Notes: generated by a model from the letters alone, not told the origin. Positions 25,728 through 35,836 are shown, counted from the stretch's first letter. The stretch: 64,000 bases of DNA from an uncultured Psychroserpens sp. (GCF_947503375.1 NZ_CANNDQ010000001.1:558001-622000), one strand, 5' to 3'. A program made the numbers and translations.

Positions 25728-26852
25728 CTATTGATTATCTTCAGAAGATTCATCTTCAAGAATGCCAAGCTTTTTAGCTCTAGATTCCCAGCTTTTTCTA
25801 GCCATGTATTGAAGGTCAGAAACATTATCGCTTTCATCCATGATCTCTAGACCGAGAAGTGTTTCTATTACATCTTCCATAGTCACTAAGCCACTTACTG
25901 AGCCATATTCATCAACAACAAGGGCCATATGGTTTCTGCTTTCTACTAATTTTTCAAATAACTTTGGGATAGGCAAATTACGTTCAACCACAATGATTTG
26001 TCGTTTAAGTTCAGCTAACTTTTTTGTGCCATTGTCTAAAGCCATTTCTTTGAAGACCTCATCTTTTAACACCAACCCTTTAATGTTGTCAGGATTTCCA
26101 GAGTAGATAGGAATTCTTGAGAAACGAAGGTTCATATTCTTTTTAAAGAAAGCTTCAACGGTAGTTTTTTCGTCTTCAGCTTTCATAACCGTTCGAGGTG
26201 TCATGACATCTTTCGCAAATACTTCCTTAAAGGTCAGTAGGTTTTTAATGATTTTACTCTCGTTTTCTTGAAACACACCCTCTTCATGAGCCATATCTGC
26301 CATGACTAAGAAACCTTCTCTGCTTAATACACTTCCGTGACCTTTACCACCGATAAGTTTGGTGGTGAGTTGTAATATCCATAAAATGCCAGTCCATTTT
26401 AAAGGAAAGATTAAGATATTCAATGCTTTGGTAGTAAAGTTAGCCAGTTGTTTCCAGTATGTGGCACCAATAGTTTTAGGAATGATCTCAGAAGCAACTA
26501 AAATCAAAATAGTCATGAGGGTAGAAACCACACCAACCATAACATCTTCAGTAAATCTAAGACCAAAAACAGTGTAACTTTCACTACCATAAAGTTCGGC
26601 ATAGGCTACTTTTGCCTGTACACCAACTAAAATAGCTCCAACCGTATGAGCAATGGTATTGAGTGTTAGAATAGCAATTAATGGACGATCTACATCTTTT
26701 TTGAGAGTTTCTAAATCTTCAGCATAAGTTTTTCCTTCGCTTTTTTTTACGTTGAGAAATGTTGGTGTTATACTTAATAAAACTGCTTCGAGAATAGAGC
26801 ATAAAAATGAAAAGAAAATAGAAATGAGCGCGTAAAAGATAAGTAATCCCAT
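25728..26852 (-). CDS. CNNM/CorC-like membrane protein with CBS domains (hemolysin C family)
   Basis: The 374 residues have an N-terminal DUF21 (CNNM) membrane domain with about four helices (1-160), including SILEAVLLSITP, then a linker and two CBS domains (about 205-330) with VMTPRTVMKAED and VVDEYGSVSGLVTMEDVIETLLG. Members influence Mg2+/Co2+ transport in other bacteria. The acidic C-terminal transporter-associated domain of larger family members is lacking, so it is a short form. It leads the ogt-DUF4442 group. Confidence 0.88.
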   Translation of the reverse strand: MGLLIFYALISIFFSFLCSILEAVLLSITPTFLNVKKSEGKTYAEDLETLKKDVDRPLIAILTLNTIAHTVGAILVGVQAKVAYAELYGSESYTVFGLRFTEDVMVGVVSTLMTILILVASEIIPKTIGATYWKQLANFTTKALNILIFPLKWTGILWILQLTTKLIGGKGHGSVLSREGFLVMADMAHEEGVFQENESKIIKNLLTFKEVFAKDVMTPRTVMKAEDEKTTVEAFFKKNMNLRFSRIPIYSGNPDNIKGLVLKDEVFKEMALDNGTKKLAELKRQIIVVERNLPIPKLFEKLVESRNHMALVVDEYGSVSGLVTMEDVIETLLGLEIMDESDNVSDLQYMARKSWESRAKKLGILEDESSEDNQ

Positions 26853-26894
26853 GAATTGGTTTGAGTTTATAACTACAAATTTATTGAAATTAAA

Positions 26895-27281
26895 CTAATT
26901 GGTATAAGATAATAAATCTGAAATGTCTTTATCGGTGAGTTGTGGAAAACTTATACAGGTTTGATTATAACCTTTACTTTGAATTTCATGTTTATTTCCA
27001 CGAATATAATTGTATAGACTTAACGAGTCGTATGTTTCAGAAACACCTCTAAGTGAAGGACCAGTCATTTTTTTATCTAATTTATGACAAGCGGCACAAT
27101 TGGTATTGAATATTGTTTTACCTTCAGAAGAAGATTCGTTATGAAAAGCTTGGGTACCACAGAAAAACGTATCGTTTTTTACTCCGCAACCAAGTAATTT
27201 TTGGGGCTTATTGAACACTAAAAACAAAAGTCCTAAACCTGAAAGTATAATAAAACTAGAAATGTAGATTAAACGTTTCAT
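26895..27281 (-). CDS. Monoheme c-type cytochrome, membrane-anchored, lacking the usual axial Met
   Basis: The 128 residues begin with one uncleaved-looking helix (5-23). The heme motif is CAACH (Cys62, Cys65, His66) in a class I fold, followed by GPSLRGV. Where relatives show MPAFPQLSDEDI this protein reads TCISFPQLTDKDI, with Cys109 in place of the distal Met. Two further cysteines lie in the N-terminal region (LLGCG, FFCGT). The gene starts 3 bases after hemB in the heme operon, so its heme supply is local. An electron-transfer or redox-sensing role is inferred. Confidence 0.85.
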   Translation of the reverse strand: MKRLIYISSFIILSGLGLLFLVFNKPQKLLGCGVKNDTFFCGTQAFHNESSSEGKTIFNTNCAACHKLDKKMTGPSLRGVSETYDSLSLYNYIRGNKHEIQSKGYNQTCISFPQLTDKDISDLLSYTN

Positions 27282-27284
27282 TAA

Positions 27285-28274
27285 TTAGTATAATAGCTTG
27301 ACCACATCTTTTGCAAAATAACTTGCAATGATATTAGCACCTGCACGTTTGATAGCCGTTATTTGTTCTAGCATTACAGCATCATGATCTAGCCATCCTT
27401 TTTCGGCAGCAGCTTTAAGCATAGCATATTCGCCAGATACTTGATAAACGGCTACAGGTACATCAACCTCATTTTTAATTTCACGAACGATATCTAAATA
27501 ACATAGACCAGGTTTTATCATCACAATATCTGCACCTTCATCAATATCCATTTCAGTTTCTTTAATAGCCTCAAAACGATTGGCAAAATCCATTTGATAG
27601 GTTCTTTTGTCTTTTGGAATGTCTTTTAAATCTACAGGTGCAGAATCTAAAGCATCACGAAAAGGGCCATAAAATGCTGAGGCATACTTAGCTGAATAAC
27701 TCATAATACCTGTATCTGTAAACCCATGCCCTTCTAAAGCTTCACGAATGTTCAAAATGCGTCCATCCATCATATCACTTGGTGCTACAAAGTTGGCGCC
27801 AGCTTCGGCATGAGAGAGGCTCATTTCGGCTAAAACATCTGAAGTAGCATCGTTAATTATTTTGCCATGTTCAACGATACCATCATGACCATGGGTAGAA
27901 TAAGGATCTAAAGCAACATCTGTCATGACCAACATATCTGGACAAGCATTTTTTACGGTTTTAATGGTGCGTTGCATCAATCCGTTAGGATTTAAAGCTT
28001 CAGCGCCTTTATTGTCTTTTAAATTATCGGGTACTTTTACAAATAATAATACCGATTTTAAACCAAGTTTCCATAGTTCTTTCACCTCGTGTTCAAGTAG
28101 ATCCAAACTGTAGCGAAAGTAATTTGGCATAGATTCAATCTCTTCTTTAACGCCTTTGCCTTCTACTACAAAAAGTGGTACTAAAAAATCGTTTGGAGAG
28201 ATGATGGTTTCTCTAACTAAGCTTCTAATAGCGCCGTTAGTTCTTAATCTTCGGTTTCGTCTTAATGGATACAT
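27285..28274 (-). CDS. hemB: Delta-aminolevulinic acid dehydratase (porphobilinogen synthase)
   Basis: HemB condenses two 5-aminolevulinate molecules into porphobilinogen. The 329 residues hold the Schiff-base lysine in MIKPGLCYLDIV and APSDMMDGRI. The metal region reads DVALDPYSTHGHDG, with Asp in place of the cysteines of zinc enzymes, so it belongs to the non-zinc (Mg/K-type) class. It lies 2 bases after hemF and 3 before the cytochrome gene in the minus-strand heme group. Confidence 0.97.
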   Translation of the reverse strand: MYPLRRNRRLRTNGAIRSLVRETIISPNDFLVPLFVVEGKGVKEEIESMPNYFRYSLDLLEHEVKELWKLGLKSVLLFVKVPDNLKDNKGAEALNPNGLMQRTIKTVKNACPDMLVMTDVALDPYSTHGHDGIVEHGKIINDATSDVLAEMSLSHAEAGANFVAPSDMMDGRILNIREALEGHGFTDTGIMSYSAKYASAFYGPFRDALDSAPVDLKDIPKDKRTYQMDFANRFEAIKETEMDIDEGADIVMIKPGLCYLDIVREIKNEVDVPVAVYQVSGEYAMLKAAAEKGWLDHDAVMLEQITAIKRAGANIIASYFAKDVVKLLY

Positions 28275-28276
28275 AA

Positions 28277-29179
28277 TTAAACCCAGTTTTTTGGTTGTTG
28301 TAATACTTTAATTAATTTTTCCTCTTCGCTTCCAGGCTCAGGATGATGGTCATACACCCATTGTACATGAGGAGGTAGGCTCATCAAAATACTTTCTATT
28401 CGTCCATTGGTCTTTAATCCAAATAGAGTGCCTTTGTCATGAACTAAATTGAATTCGACATAACGACCACGTCTAATTTCTTGCCAATTTCGTTGTGTTT
28501 TAGTATAGTTTGAATTCTTTCGTTTTTCAACGATTGGAACGTAAGCTTCAAGAAAACTATTTCCAACTTCAGTTACAAAATCGTACCAGTTTTGCATGCT
28601 CATGTCTTCCGATTTTTTGCAATAATCAAAGAACAAACCACCAATACCTCTGCTTTCATTGCGATGTGAATTGTAAAAGTATTCATCACATCTCACTTTG
28701 TATTTTGGATAAAATTCTGGATTGTGTTTGTCACACGCCGTTTTGCAGGTTAAGTGAAAGTGTTTAGCATCTTCTTCAAACAAATAATAAGGCGTAAGAT
28801 CTTGTCCGCCACCAAACCACTGGTCTACAATTGTTCCATTTTGATCATACATTTCAAAATAGCGCCAATTAGCATGAACAGTTGGAATCATTGGATTTTT
28901 TGGATGCAAAACTAAGCTTAATCCACAGGCAAAGAAATCGGCATCTTTAACTCCAAAATACTGTTGCATACTATTAGGTAGCTTTCCATGAACACCAGAA
29001 ATATTAACACCACCTTTTTCAAACACATTCCCGTTTTCAATAACACGAGTTCGCCCACCTCCACCTTCAGGTCGTTTCCATAGATCTTCTTGGAATTTTG
29101 CTTTACCATCAATTACTTCTAATTTAGAAGTAATGGTATTTTGAAGCTCTTGTATGTAGTTAAAGAATTTATCTTTCAA
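28277..29179 (-). CDS. hemF: Oxygen-dependent coproporphyrinogen III oxidase
   Basis: HemF decarboxylates coproporphyrinogen III to protoporphyrinogen IX using O2. The 300 residues show GGGGRTRVIENGNVFEKGGVN near the start, then HANWRYFE, WFGGGQDLTPYY, and GGLFFDYC, all typical. It has no metal-binding cysteines of the HemN type. It lies 3 bases after the GNAT gene and 2 before hemB, with HemJ (42411) supplying the next step. Confidence 0.97.
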   Translation of the reverse strand: MKDKFFNYIQELQNTITSKLEVIDGKAKFQEDLWKRPEGGGGRTRVIENGNVFEKGGVNISGVHGKLPNSMQQYFGVKDADFFACGLSLVLHPKNPMIPTVHANWRYFEMYDQNGTIVDQWFGGGQDLTPYYLFEEDAKHFHLTCKTACDKHNPEFYPKYKVRCDEYFYNSHRNESRGIGGLFFDYCKKSEDMSMQNWYDFVTEVGNSFLEAYVPIVEKRKNSNYTKTQRNWQEIRRGRYVEFNLVHDKGTLFGLKTNGRIESILMSLPPHVQWVYDHHPEPGSEEEKLIKVLQQPKNWV

Positions 29180-29182
29180 AAT

Positions 29183-29719
29183 TTAGTTTTTATGTAATTC
29201 ATATAATTCAACATCTATGGGTTGGTTTCCTAATGAAATAAAACCATTTTCAACAGTTTTTTGCCATTTAAAACCACAACGTTTAGCAACGTTAATACTA
29301 AAGAGATTACTTTTATGTACAATAATTTGAAAACGTTCTAACCCTAAGTGGTCTATTGCATAAGGGATTAGGTTTTTTAATGCCTTACTAGCTAACTTTC
29401 TCCCTGTAAAGTTATAGTCTATACAGTAGGCAAATTCACCTTGTTTTTTTTGCCAATCTAATTTTTTAATGAATATAAGTCCAGCGAGTTGCCGTGTTTC
29501 AGAATGTTTAAGTGTGAATAAAAAAAGCGCTTTTTGATTAAATTCTTTTACTTTTTGCTGGACATAGAGTTGAGATAAAGACGGATTGGAATTCTGCTCT
29601 AATGTTTTAGGAAAATATAACTTTATTCGATCGGTATTTGAAACTATAAAGTCACATAATTTCCAGGAATCGCCTTCATGGATTGGATTAATTTCAAAAC
29701 CATCAAATGGAGTGATCAT
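29183..29719 (-). CDS. GNAT family N-acetyltransferase (RimJ/RimL-like)
   Basis: The 178-residue GNAT fold has the RimJ-like pattern with WKLCDF, LAGLIFIKKLDW, a KQGEFAYCID beta strand and NVAKRCGFKWQKTVENG near the acetyl-CoA site. Members acetylate protein N-termini, small amines or amino-acid analogues; the substrate here is unknown. Its ATG overlaps the EI24 gene stop by four bases. Nothing links its chemistry directly to heme, so it is probably a passenger of the operon. Confidence 0.82.
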   Translation of the reverse strand: MITPFDGFEINPIHEGDSWKLCDFIVSNTDRIKLYFPKTLEQNSNPSLSQLYVQQKVKEFNQKALFLFTLKHSETRQLAGLIFIKKLDWQKKQGEFAYCIDYNFTGRKLASKALKNLIPYAIDHLGLERFQIIVHKSNLFSINVAKRCGFKWQKTVENGFISLGNQPIDVELYELHKN

Positions 29720-30486
29720 GACGCTATAGTTTTTTGTTCTGAAAGCAAGTGCTCTTCTTTTAAAAGTGAAACCGTTTTTAGTGAAGCTGCAGTAACACTC
29801 ATTGGTAAAACAAGAATAACACCTATAACTGGAATCAGTAAAAACAGTATAAATACAATACCATTACCAATGGCTATCCCCTTATGTTTTCTAACAAATT
29901 GAATGCTATCTCTATATTTGAAGTGGCGCTCTAATGTGTAATCCATATTACCAAAGCCCGCATAATAGGCTTGAATTAAGAAAAGTAAAACAGTAGAAAA
30001 TATATTAACAATAGGAATGAGTTTAAGCAGCAAGATAGGGATGGTAATCAATAATTCTTTTGCTAGGTTTCGCATGTTTATTCTAATACCTCTCCAAAGT
30101 TGTTCTTTGAATGACGTATTTCTATGTTCATGTGATTCCTTACCCATTAAATGAGCTTCTATCTTTTCAGAAACAGGGCTCATAAAAGGCGCAGACAAAG
30201 CCATGATGATATGTTTATACAAAATAAGTCCTATAGCTAAGACTACAATAGCACCAATAAGTGTTGAGATGGCTGTAAAAGTTTCTTTACCAAAATCCCA
30301 AACCCAAATTTTTGCAATAAAACGACCAATATTATCTGAAAGCCCATAAGCCGACAAACCAATAATGATAGCAGTGATCACACTAATCGCTATTGGAATA
30401 AAAAAGTACTTCCAAAGCTTAAGCTTTGAAATCAAGCTCAACGCTCCTGAATAAGCTTGTATGCCTTTAAATATATTTTTTATCAT
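29716..30486 (-). CDS. EI24 domain membrane protein (CysZ-like)
   Basis: The 256 residues contain the EI24/CysZ domain: a hydrophobic N-terminus with helices about 25-46 and 65-92, a SEKIEAHLMGKE-containing cytoplasmic loop, and further helices at about 150-180 and 205-235. CysZ is a sulfate channel in Enterobacteria, but substrate specificity in Bacteroidota is not established. It starts 2 bases after trkH and overlaps the GNAT gene by four bases. Confidence 0.82.
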   Translation of the reverse strand: MIKNIFKGIQAYSGALSLISKLKLWKYFFIPIAISVITAIIIGLSAYGLSDNIGRFIAKIWVWDFGKETFTAISTLIGAIVVLAIGLILYKHIIMALSAPFMSPVSEKIEAHLMGKESHEHRNTSFKEQLWRGIRINMRNLAKELLITIPILLLKLIPIVNIFSTVLLFLIQAYYAGFGNMDYTLERHFKYRDSIQFVRKHKGIAIGNGIVFILFLLIPVIGVILVLPMSVTAASLKTVSLLKEEHLLSEQKTIAS

Positions 30487-30488
30487 AG

Positions 30489-31844
30489 TTATACTGCTAT
30501 ATCTTCTTTTAAAACTTCACGCTCTTCTTGGGTTATGTTTTTTGACCAAATGGCAAGCCCAAAAGTGAGTACACCTAGTCGTCCTATGAACATTAGTATT
30601 ATCACAACACCTTTACTAAATAGTGATAAATCTCCTGTGATCCCTCTACTTATTCCTACTGTTCCTAAAGCTGAAGCTACTTCAAATAAAATATCTTTAA
30701 AATCAAACGTATCAACAAATGTGATTAAAAAAGTACCTATCCCAATAATTGTAGTATAAAAAATAAAGGCCGAAGTAGCAATGTATAAGCGTTCGTATGG
30801 AATGATTCGCCCCAAAAAAGTAATGTTTTTACTGCCTCGTAATCTACTTTTCATAATAGAGAATACTGCAGTAAGTGTGGTGATCTTAATTCCTCCCGCT
30901 GTTCCAGATGGAGATGCACCAACATACATCAAGATAACACATATAATGAGCATAGCTTGAGAGAAGCCTCCAAAATCAATAGTATTAAACCCAACTGTAG
31001 TCATTGCAGTCATACATTGAAAAAAGGCAGCTAAAAACCTTGATGAATAATCTAGGGTTGTGATTGTAGGCTCGAAAAAATAAAAGAAACTGGTGCCGAA
31101 TGTGAGTAAGATTATAAAACCATAAAAAATGATTTTAGTCGTAAAGCTCAGTTTATGTGCCTTGTTTTTGATCATCATTCCGAAATCGGTTATTACAATA
31201 AAGCCTAATGAACCACAAATCGCTAACATTGATATGATGAAGTTTATAAAGCTATTATCTACATAATCAACAAAACTGTTGTTAAACAAACTAAAGCCAG
31301 CAGTACAAAATGTACTTATACTATGAAAAACAGATGACCAAATGGCCTCTAATGTATTCATCCCTTCACCTTTAAATGCTATAAAAAAAAGAATAGCACC
31401 TAATGTTTCCATGATGAGTGTAAATAGGATGACAGACTTTATAAAATCTTTGATTTTAATTGTAACTGGTAAAGTGAATTCTGTCGATAGAATTTTTTTG
31501 TGCCATAGCGTCATTCTTCGAGTTGTAGATAATAACATGAATGTGGTAAAGGTTAGGTAACCAATACCACCAAGCTGAATTAATATCATAATGATAAACT
31601 GACCGAAAAAATTATAGGTATCAAATATTGATACAGTCACTAAGCCTGTAGTAGAAACTGCAGAGGTAGCAATAAATAAATGGTCTAATAGAGGAGCACT
31701 TTGTTTTTGGAAAAAAGGTAAACACAATAAAATAGCACCTAAAAGGATATAAGTAAGAAACCCATAAAATAAGTTTTGTTGTGGTGTCCAACCCTTTTTT
31801 AAAAGAACATATCGCTTTGCTAATTTCTGAAAAGGTATACCCAT
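30489..31844 (-). CDS. TrkH/KtrB-type potassium uptake protein
   Basis: The 451 residues are a membrane protein of the K+ transporter superfamily, with repeated M1-P-M2 units and pore loops such as ATSAVSTTGLVTV, STFCTAGFSLF, TAMTTVGFNTIDF and ASALGTVGISRGI. Potassium binds at the glycines of those loops. The regulatory TrkA/KtrA RCK partner is not adjacent. It lies 1 base after hemE in a transcript otherwise rich in heme genes. Confidence 0.92.
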   Translation of the reverse strand: MGIPFQKLAKRYVLLKKGWTPQQNLFYGFLTYILLGAILLCLPFFQKQSAPLLDHLFIATSAVSTTGLVTVSIFDTYNFFGQFIIMILIQLGGIGYLTFTTFMLLSTTRRMTLWHKKILSTEFTLPVTIKIKDFIKSVILFTLIMETLGAILFFIAFKGEGMNTLEAIWSSVFHSISTFCTAGFSLFNNSFVDYVDNSFINFIISMLAICGSLGFIVITDFGMMIKNKAHKLSFTTKIIFYGFIILLTFGTSFFYFFEPTITTLDYSSRFLAAFFQCMTAMTTVGFNTIDFGGFSQAMLIICVILMYVGASPSGTAGGIKITTLTAVFSIMKSRLRGSKNITFLGRIIPYERLYIATSAFIFYTTIIGIGTFLITFVDTFDFKDILFEVASALGTVGISRGITGDLSLFSKGVVIILMFIGRLGVLTFGLAIWSKNITQEEREVLKEDIAV

Positions 31845-31845
31845 T

Positions 31846-32871
31846 TTAAGTTTTGTATTCTTTTACAGCATCTATAAATGCTTTTGCGTTTTCAAGCGGA
31901 ATATTTGGTAAGATTCCATGCCCTAAATTAACAATATACTTGTCTTTTCCGAAATCATCAATCATCTGATGCACCATTTTTTTGATTTCTGAAGGCGGTG
32001 AGAATAATCGGGTTGGATCAAAATTACCTTGTAGTGTAATGTTTCCTCCAGTTAAATAACGTGCATTTTTAGCAGAGCATGTCCAATCAACGCCAAGAGC
32101 TGATGCTCCTGATTTAGCCATTTCTCCTAATGCAAACCAACACCCTTTACCAAAGGCAATAACAGGAGTGTCGTCTTTTAATGCATCAATGATTTGTTGA
32201 ATGTATTGCCATGAAAATTCTTGATAATCAACAGGAGACAGCATACCTCCCCAAGAATCGAATACTTGTACTGCATTACACCCAGCTTTTACTTTTTCTT
32301 TTAAATAGGCAACTGTAGTGTCTGTGATTTTTTGCAATAACTCATGTGCTGCTATTGGGTTCGTAAAGCAAAATTCTTTAGCCTTATCAAAATTTTTGCT
32401 GCCTTGCCCTTGTACACAGTAGCATAAAATAGTCCATGGCGAACCTGCAAAACCTATTAATGGTATCTCATTATTGAGTTTTTCTTTTGTGGCTTTTATA
32501 GCCTCATAAACATAATTCAATGCTTCTTTAACATCTGGAACAATAACGTTGTCAACATCTCTTTGCGAACGAACAGGGCTTGGTAGATAAGGACCAAAAT
32601 TTGGTTTCATCTGAACCTCAATGTTCATTGCCTGAGGGATTACTAAAATATCGCTAAATAAAATTGCAGCGTCCATTCCGTATCTTCTTATGGGCTGAAC
32701 AGTAATCTCGCTTGCTAATTCTGGAGTTTGACATCGTGTAAAGAAATCATATTTGGCTTTAATTTCCATAAATTCTGGGAGGTAACGACCAGCTTGGCGC
32801 ATCATCCATACAGGTGGACGTTCTACGGTTTTTCCTTTTAATGCTCTTAAAAATAAATCGTTTTTTATCAT
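31846..32871 (-). CDS. hemE: Uroporphyrinogen decarboxylase
   Basis: HemE removes four acetate carboxyls from uroporphyrinogen III to give coproporphyrinogen III. The 341 residues begin with the signature [16 protein letters not shown] and include [28 protein letters not shown] and the final [11 protein letters not shown]. It starts 1 base after the hemCD fusion gene stop. Confidence 0.98.
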   Translation of the reverse strand: MIKNDLFLRALKGKTVERPPVWMMRQAGRYLPEFMEIKAKYDFFTRCQTPELASEITVQPIRRYGMDAAILFSDILVIPQAMNIEVQMKPNFGPYLPSPVRSQRDVDNVIVPDVKEALNYVYEAIKATKEKLNNEIPLIGFAGSPWTILCYCVQGQGSKNFDKAKEFCFTNPIAAHELLQKITDTTVAYLKEKVKAGCNAVQVFDSWGGMLSPVDYQEFSWQYIQQIIDALKDDTPVIAFGKGCWFALGEMAKSGASALGVDWTCSAKNARYLTGGNITLQGNFDPTRLFSPPSEIKKMVHQMIDDFGKDKYIVNLGHGILPNIPLENAKAFIDAVKEYKT

Positions 32872-32872
32872 T

Positions 32873-34447
32873 TTAAACGTAATGTTCGTTCACTAATTCT
32901 ATGACACTTTCTACAGTAGGTACTTTGGCTATTCTCACATCCTTAAAGTGTTTGCTTGCTTCTTTTGCTGTGGTTTCACCAATGCAAAATGCAATTACAT
33001 CATCATCATTCTCTTGTTTATAGCTCTGTACGGTTGATGGACTATAAAACATGACACCTTCAACCGTCTCTTTTATCTTTTTTGAATCGTATTTAGTTTC
33101 ATAAGCAATAACCTCATTAACTTCAATATGATTTTCTTTTAAAATAGCAGGTAATTCATCTAATCGAATATCACTACAAAAGTAAGTCACTTCAGTGCCA
33201 TCCATATACTCTACAAGATATTCAGCTAGTTTTTTAGAGTTGTTTTCAATATGCTTTACCTTACCAATTTTGCGTTCAACCATACGCTTTGTTCGCCTGC
33301 CTACGCAATAAATGTTTTTAAATTTCAGAGTTTCAGCTGAGAAATTCATTAGTAATGCCTCAACAGTATTTTTACTAGTTATAATGACATTTTTTGGACT
33401 AGGGTTCAACACTCTTTGCGTCATTCTATTCAAACTTATTTTTATAAAGTCTGAGCTTTCACTAATAACATTATCATGAAACAATTGCTTTTGATCGTCT
33501 GTTAAGGTTTTTGTTGAATAGATGTTTACTTCTCCAGAAGATTTTTTTAAATCGTCCATTAATCGGTTTCCGCCACGTTCGATAATAAAATTGGCACAAA
33601 AATCAGCTAAATCATCGTGCTTACCTAATTTAACGGTACGTTGGACTTCTATTTTTTTACTTCCATCAAGGCTTAATAAGACGCCTTGAAAATGCACTTC
33701 TTCATTTTTTATAAACGCTAAAGCACCAATAGGTGCTGAACAACCGCCTTCTAAAAGATTTAAGAATTTACGTTCAATGGATGTGCAAATGTGTGTTTCT
33801 TCATGATTTATTTCTGCACAAATAGCTCTGATATCCTTATCATCTTCTAAAGCAGTAACCATAACAGCGCCTTGAGCTGGTGCAGGAACCATCCAGTCTA
33901 AATTAAAAGCTTCTTCTGGACGCAAACCGATGCGACCTAAACCAGCGGCAGCAAAAATTGCAGCATTCCAATTGTTGTCTTTTAGTTTTTGTAACCGAGA
34001 ATTAACATTACCACGAAGATCTACTAAAGTATGAGTAGGGTAATGGTTTAACCATTGTGCTCTTCGGCGTAAACTACCAGTTGCAATTATAGCATCGCGT
34101 TGCGATAAAAATTCTTCATTGTCTTTATATACAAGACAATCTTTAACATTTCCTCGTTTTAAAACTGCTGCTTGAACAATACCTTTTGGCAACAAGGTAG
34201 GTACATCTTTAAGTGAATGGACTGCAATGTCAATTTCTTCATTTAGCATTGCAATATCTAATGTTTTTGTAAAAACACCAGTAATCCCTAGTTCATAAAT
34301 GGGTTTATTAAGTACTAGGTCACCTGTAGATTTTACAGGAATCAATTGCGTTTTATAACCTAAATGTTCTAACTGTTTTTGTACGGTTTTAGCTTGCCAT
34401 AATGCTAATTCACTGTCACGAGTTCCAATTCTTATAATTTTAGACAT
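32873..34447 (-). CDS. hemC: Fused hydroxymethylbilane synthase-uroporphyrinogen-III synthase
   Basis: The 524 residues join two pathway steps. Residues 1-305 are Hem[26 protein letters not shown], and [12 protein letters not shown] with Cys236 carrying the dipyrromethane cofactor. Residues about 320-524 are a HemD domain ([46 protein letters not shown]). The join may channel the unstable hydroxymethylbilane. It overlaps hemA by eight bases and is followed 1 base later by hemE. HemCD fusions occur in other Bacteroidota, so this is not unique, but no separate hemD is present in the window. Confidence 0.95.
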   Translation of the reverse strand: MSKIIRIGTRDSELALWQAKTVQKQLEHLGYKTQLIPVKSTGDLVLNKPIYELGITGVFTKTLDIAMLNEEIDIAVHSLKDVPTLLPKGIVQAAVLKRGNVKDCLVYKDNEEFLSQRDAIIATGSLRRRAQWLNHYPTHTLVDLRGNVNSRLQKLKDNNWNAAIFAAAGLGRIGLRPEEAFNLDWMVPAPAQGAVMVTALEDDKDIRAICAEINHEETHICTSIERKFLNLLEGGCSAPIGALAFIKNEEVHFQGVLLSLDGSKKIEVQRTVKLGKHDDLADFCANFIIERGGNRLMDDLKKSSGEVNIYSTKTLTDDQKQLFHDNVISESSDFIKISLNRMTQRVLNPSPKNVIITSKNTVEALLMNFSAETLKFKNIYCVGRRTKRMVERKIGKVKHIENNSKKLAEYLVEYMDGTEVTYFCSDIRLDELPAILKENHIEVNEVIAYETKYDSKKIKETVEGVMFYSPSTVQSYKQENDDDVIAFCIGETTAKEASKHFKDVRIAKVPTVESVIELVNEHYV

Positions 34448-35702
34448 TGTCTGTAGTTGCTTCTAGTTGAAACACTTTTTTTATGAGTTCTAAACTATCA
34501 TCAGTTGATACATCATCACCTTTTAAATGATGTGCAAAATGGTTGGTAATTTTTTGAATGATGTTATTACTAATCAGTTCAGCTTGTACTTCATTGAAAT
34601 CATTCATCTTTTTACGTTGTGTATCTAACTCGGCATTAGCAAAGTCTGTAAGTTTATGTTTTAATGCCTTGATAGTTGGTGCAAATTTGCGAGTTGTTAG
34701 CCAGGCATTGAATTCGGTTTTAATCTCTTCAATTATTATTTCAGCGAAAGGAATATGAGCTTTTCTTCGCTCTAAAGTGTCATCTGTGATCTGCGAAAGG
34801 TCGTCTAAATGAATTAGTGTAACATTGTCTAGGTCTGTGACGTTAGGATTAACATTTTTAGGAATAGACAAGTCTAAAATCAACAACGGTTTAGGTGTTT
34901 GAATGCAATATTTATCAATGGTAGGGTTTTGAGCTCCCGTGGCTACAATCAAAATATCTGAAGTATTGACTTCTTCTTGAAGATTTGCATAATCTTTAAC
35001 AATCAAGTTAAATTTTCCAGCTATAGCTTCAGCTTTAGTTTTGGTTCTATTGATTAAAGTAATATGCTCATTTTTGGTATGTTTCACCAGGTTTTCACAT
35101 GTGTTTCTTCCAATTTTACCTGTACCAAAGAGTAGAATATTTTTCTCTGAAATGTGTGAGATTGTGTTCATAATGTATTGAACAGATGCAAACGCTACAG
35201 AAGTAGCACCAGATGATATTTCAGTTTCAGTTTTGATACGTTTTGAGGCTTGAATCACTGCATTTACCAAACGCTCTAAGAAAGGGTTGAATAGTCCATG
35301 AACTTTTGATAGTTTAGCACTAACCTTTATTTGGCTTATAATTTCAAAATCACCAAGAATTTGACTGTCTAAGCCAGATCCAACACGAAACATGTGAGAT
35401 ATTGCATCTTTATTTTTATATACGTAAGCTACTTTTTGAAATGCCTCAACAGTACCTTTTGTATTGTCACAAAGCAGTTGAATAAGTTGATAAGGATGTT
35501 CTGCAAAACCATAAATTTCAGTTCTGTTGCATGTTGAGGTCACAATCAGGCTTTCAATACCATTTTGTTTTGCTTGTTCTAACACAGCAAGTTTCGAGTT
35601 GTCATCCAAACTAAAATGACCACGAACTTCAGCATCAGCCTTTTTGTAGCTCAATCCTATAGCATAAAATGTAGTGCCTCTCGATATATTGTAGTGCTCC
35701 AT
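34440..35702 (-). CDS. hemA: Glutamyl-tRNA reductase
   Basis: HemA reduces glutamyl-tRNA to glutamate-1-semialdehyde, the first committed step of C5-type heme synthesis. The 420 residues have the active-site STCNRTEIY (Cys58), the NADPH-binding LLFGTGKIGRNTCENL and the C-terminal dimerisation helix. It heads the heme operon and overlaps hemCD by eight bases. Its promoter lies in a divergent gap with the AraC regulator. Heme feedback on HemA itself is usual in the family but cannot be read from the sequence. Confidence 0.97.
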   Translation of the reverse strand: MEHYNISRGTTFYAIGLSYKKADAEVRGHFSLDDNSKLAVLEQAKQNGIESLIVTSTCNRTEIYGFAEHPYQLIQLLCDNTKGTVEAFQKVAYVYKNKDAISHMFRVGSGLDSQILGDFEIISQIKVSAKLSKVHGLFNPFLERLVNAVIQASKRIKTETEISSGATSVAFASVQYIMNTISHISEKNILLFGTGKIGRNTCENLVKHTKNEHITLINRTKTKAEAIAGKFNLIVKDYANLQEEVNTSDILIVATGAQNPTIDKYCIQTPKPLLILDLSIPKNVNPNVTDLDNVTLIHLDDLSQITDDTLERRKAHIPFAEIIIEEIKTEFNAWLTTRKFAPTIKALKHKLTDFANAELDTQRKKMNDFNEVQAELISNNIIQKITNHFAHHLKGDDVSTDDSLELIKKVFQLEATTDNV

Positions 35703-35726
35703 ACCTGATTTGGAAAATTACGAGAA

Positions 35727-35734
35727 CAAAAATA
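35727..35734 (-). promoter_or_regulatory. Predicted hemA -7 element
   Basis: TATTTTTG on the minus strand matches the Bacteroidota -7 element TAnnTTTG, 25 bases before the hemA ATG. The nearest TTG is 21 bases further upstream (35756-35758), a slightly long spacer. Confidence 0.5.
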
Positions 35735-35794
35735 AAAAGTGTAAGTAATAAAAAACAACGCTAGAAGAACTTTAAGTATCGTTTGTGGTTTTTT

Positions 35795-35810
35795 AATAAG
35801 AATTCTTATT
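35795..35810. promoter_or_regulatory. Perfect 16-bp palindrome in the hemA/araC divergent gap
   Basis: AATAAGAATTCTTATT is an exact palindrome placed at the -33 region of the araC -7 element at 35829 and about 60 bases upstream of the hemA -7 element. It is well placed to act as an operator for the divergent heme genes. It resembles an AT-rich Fur-like or other dimer site, but the binding protein is unknown. Confidence 0.5.
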
Positions 35811-35828
35811 ATTATATGATAAATGTCA

Positions 35829-35836
35829 TATTTTTG
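35829..35836 (+). promoter_or_regulatory. Predicted -7 element of the AraC regulator gene
   Basis: TATTTTTG matches TAnnTTTG and lies 36 bases before the ATG. The palindrome at 35795-35810 ends exactly 18 bases upstream, at the usual place of the -33 element. Confidence 0.6.

Noticed and set aside
25724..25837. Longer N-terminus for the alkylguanine transferase from 25837
   Set aside because: The extra 38 residues are another frame of the CBS-domain gene; the family start METCIIKSPLG fits ATG 25723.
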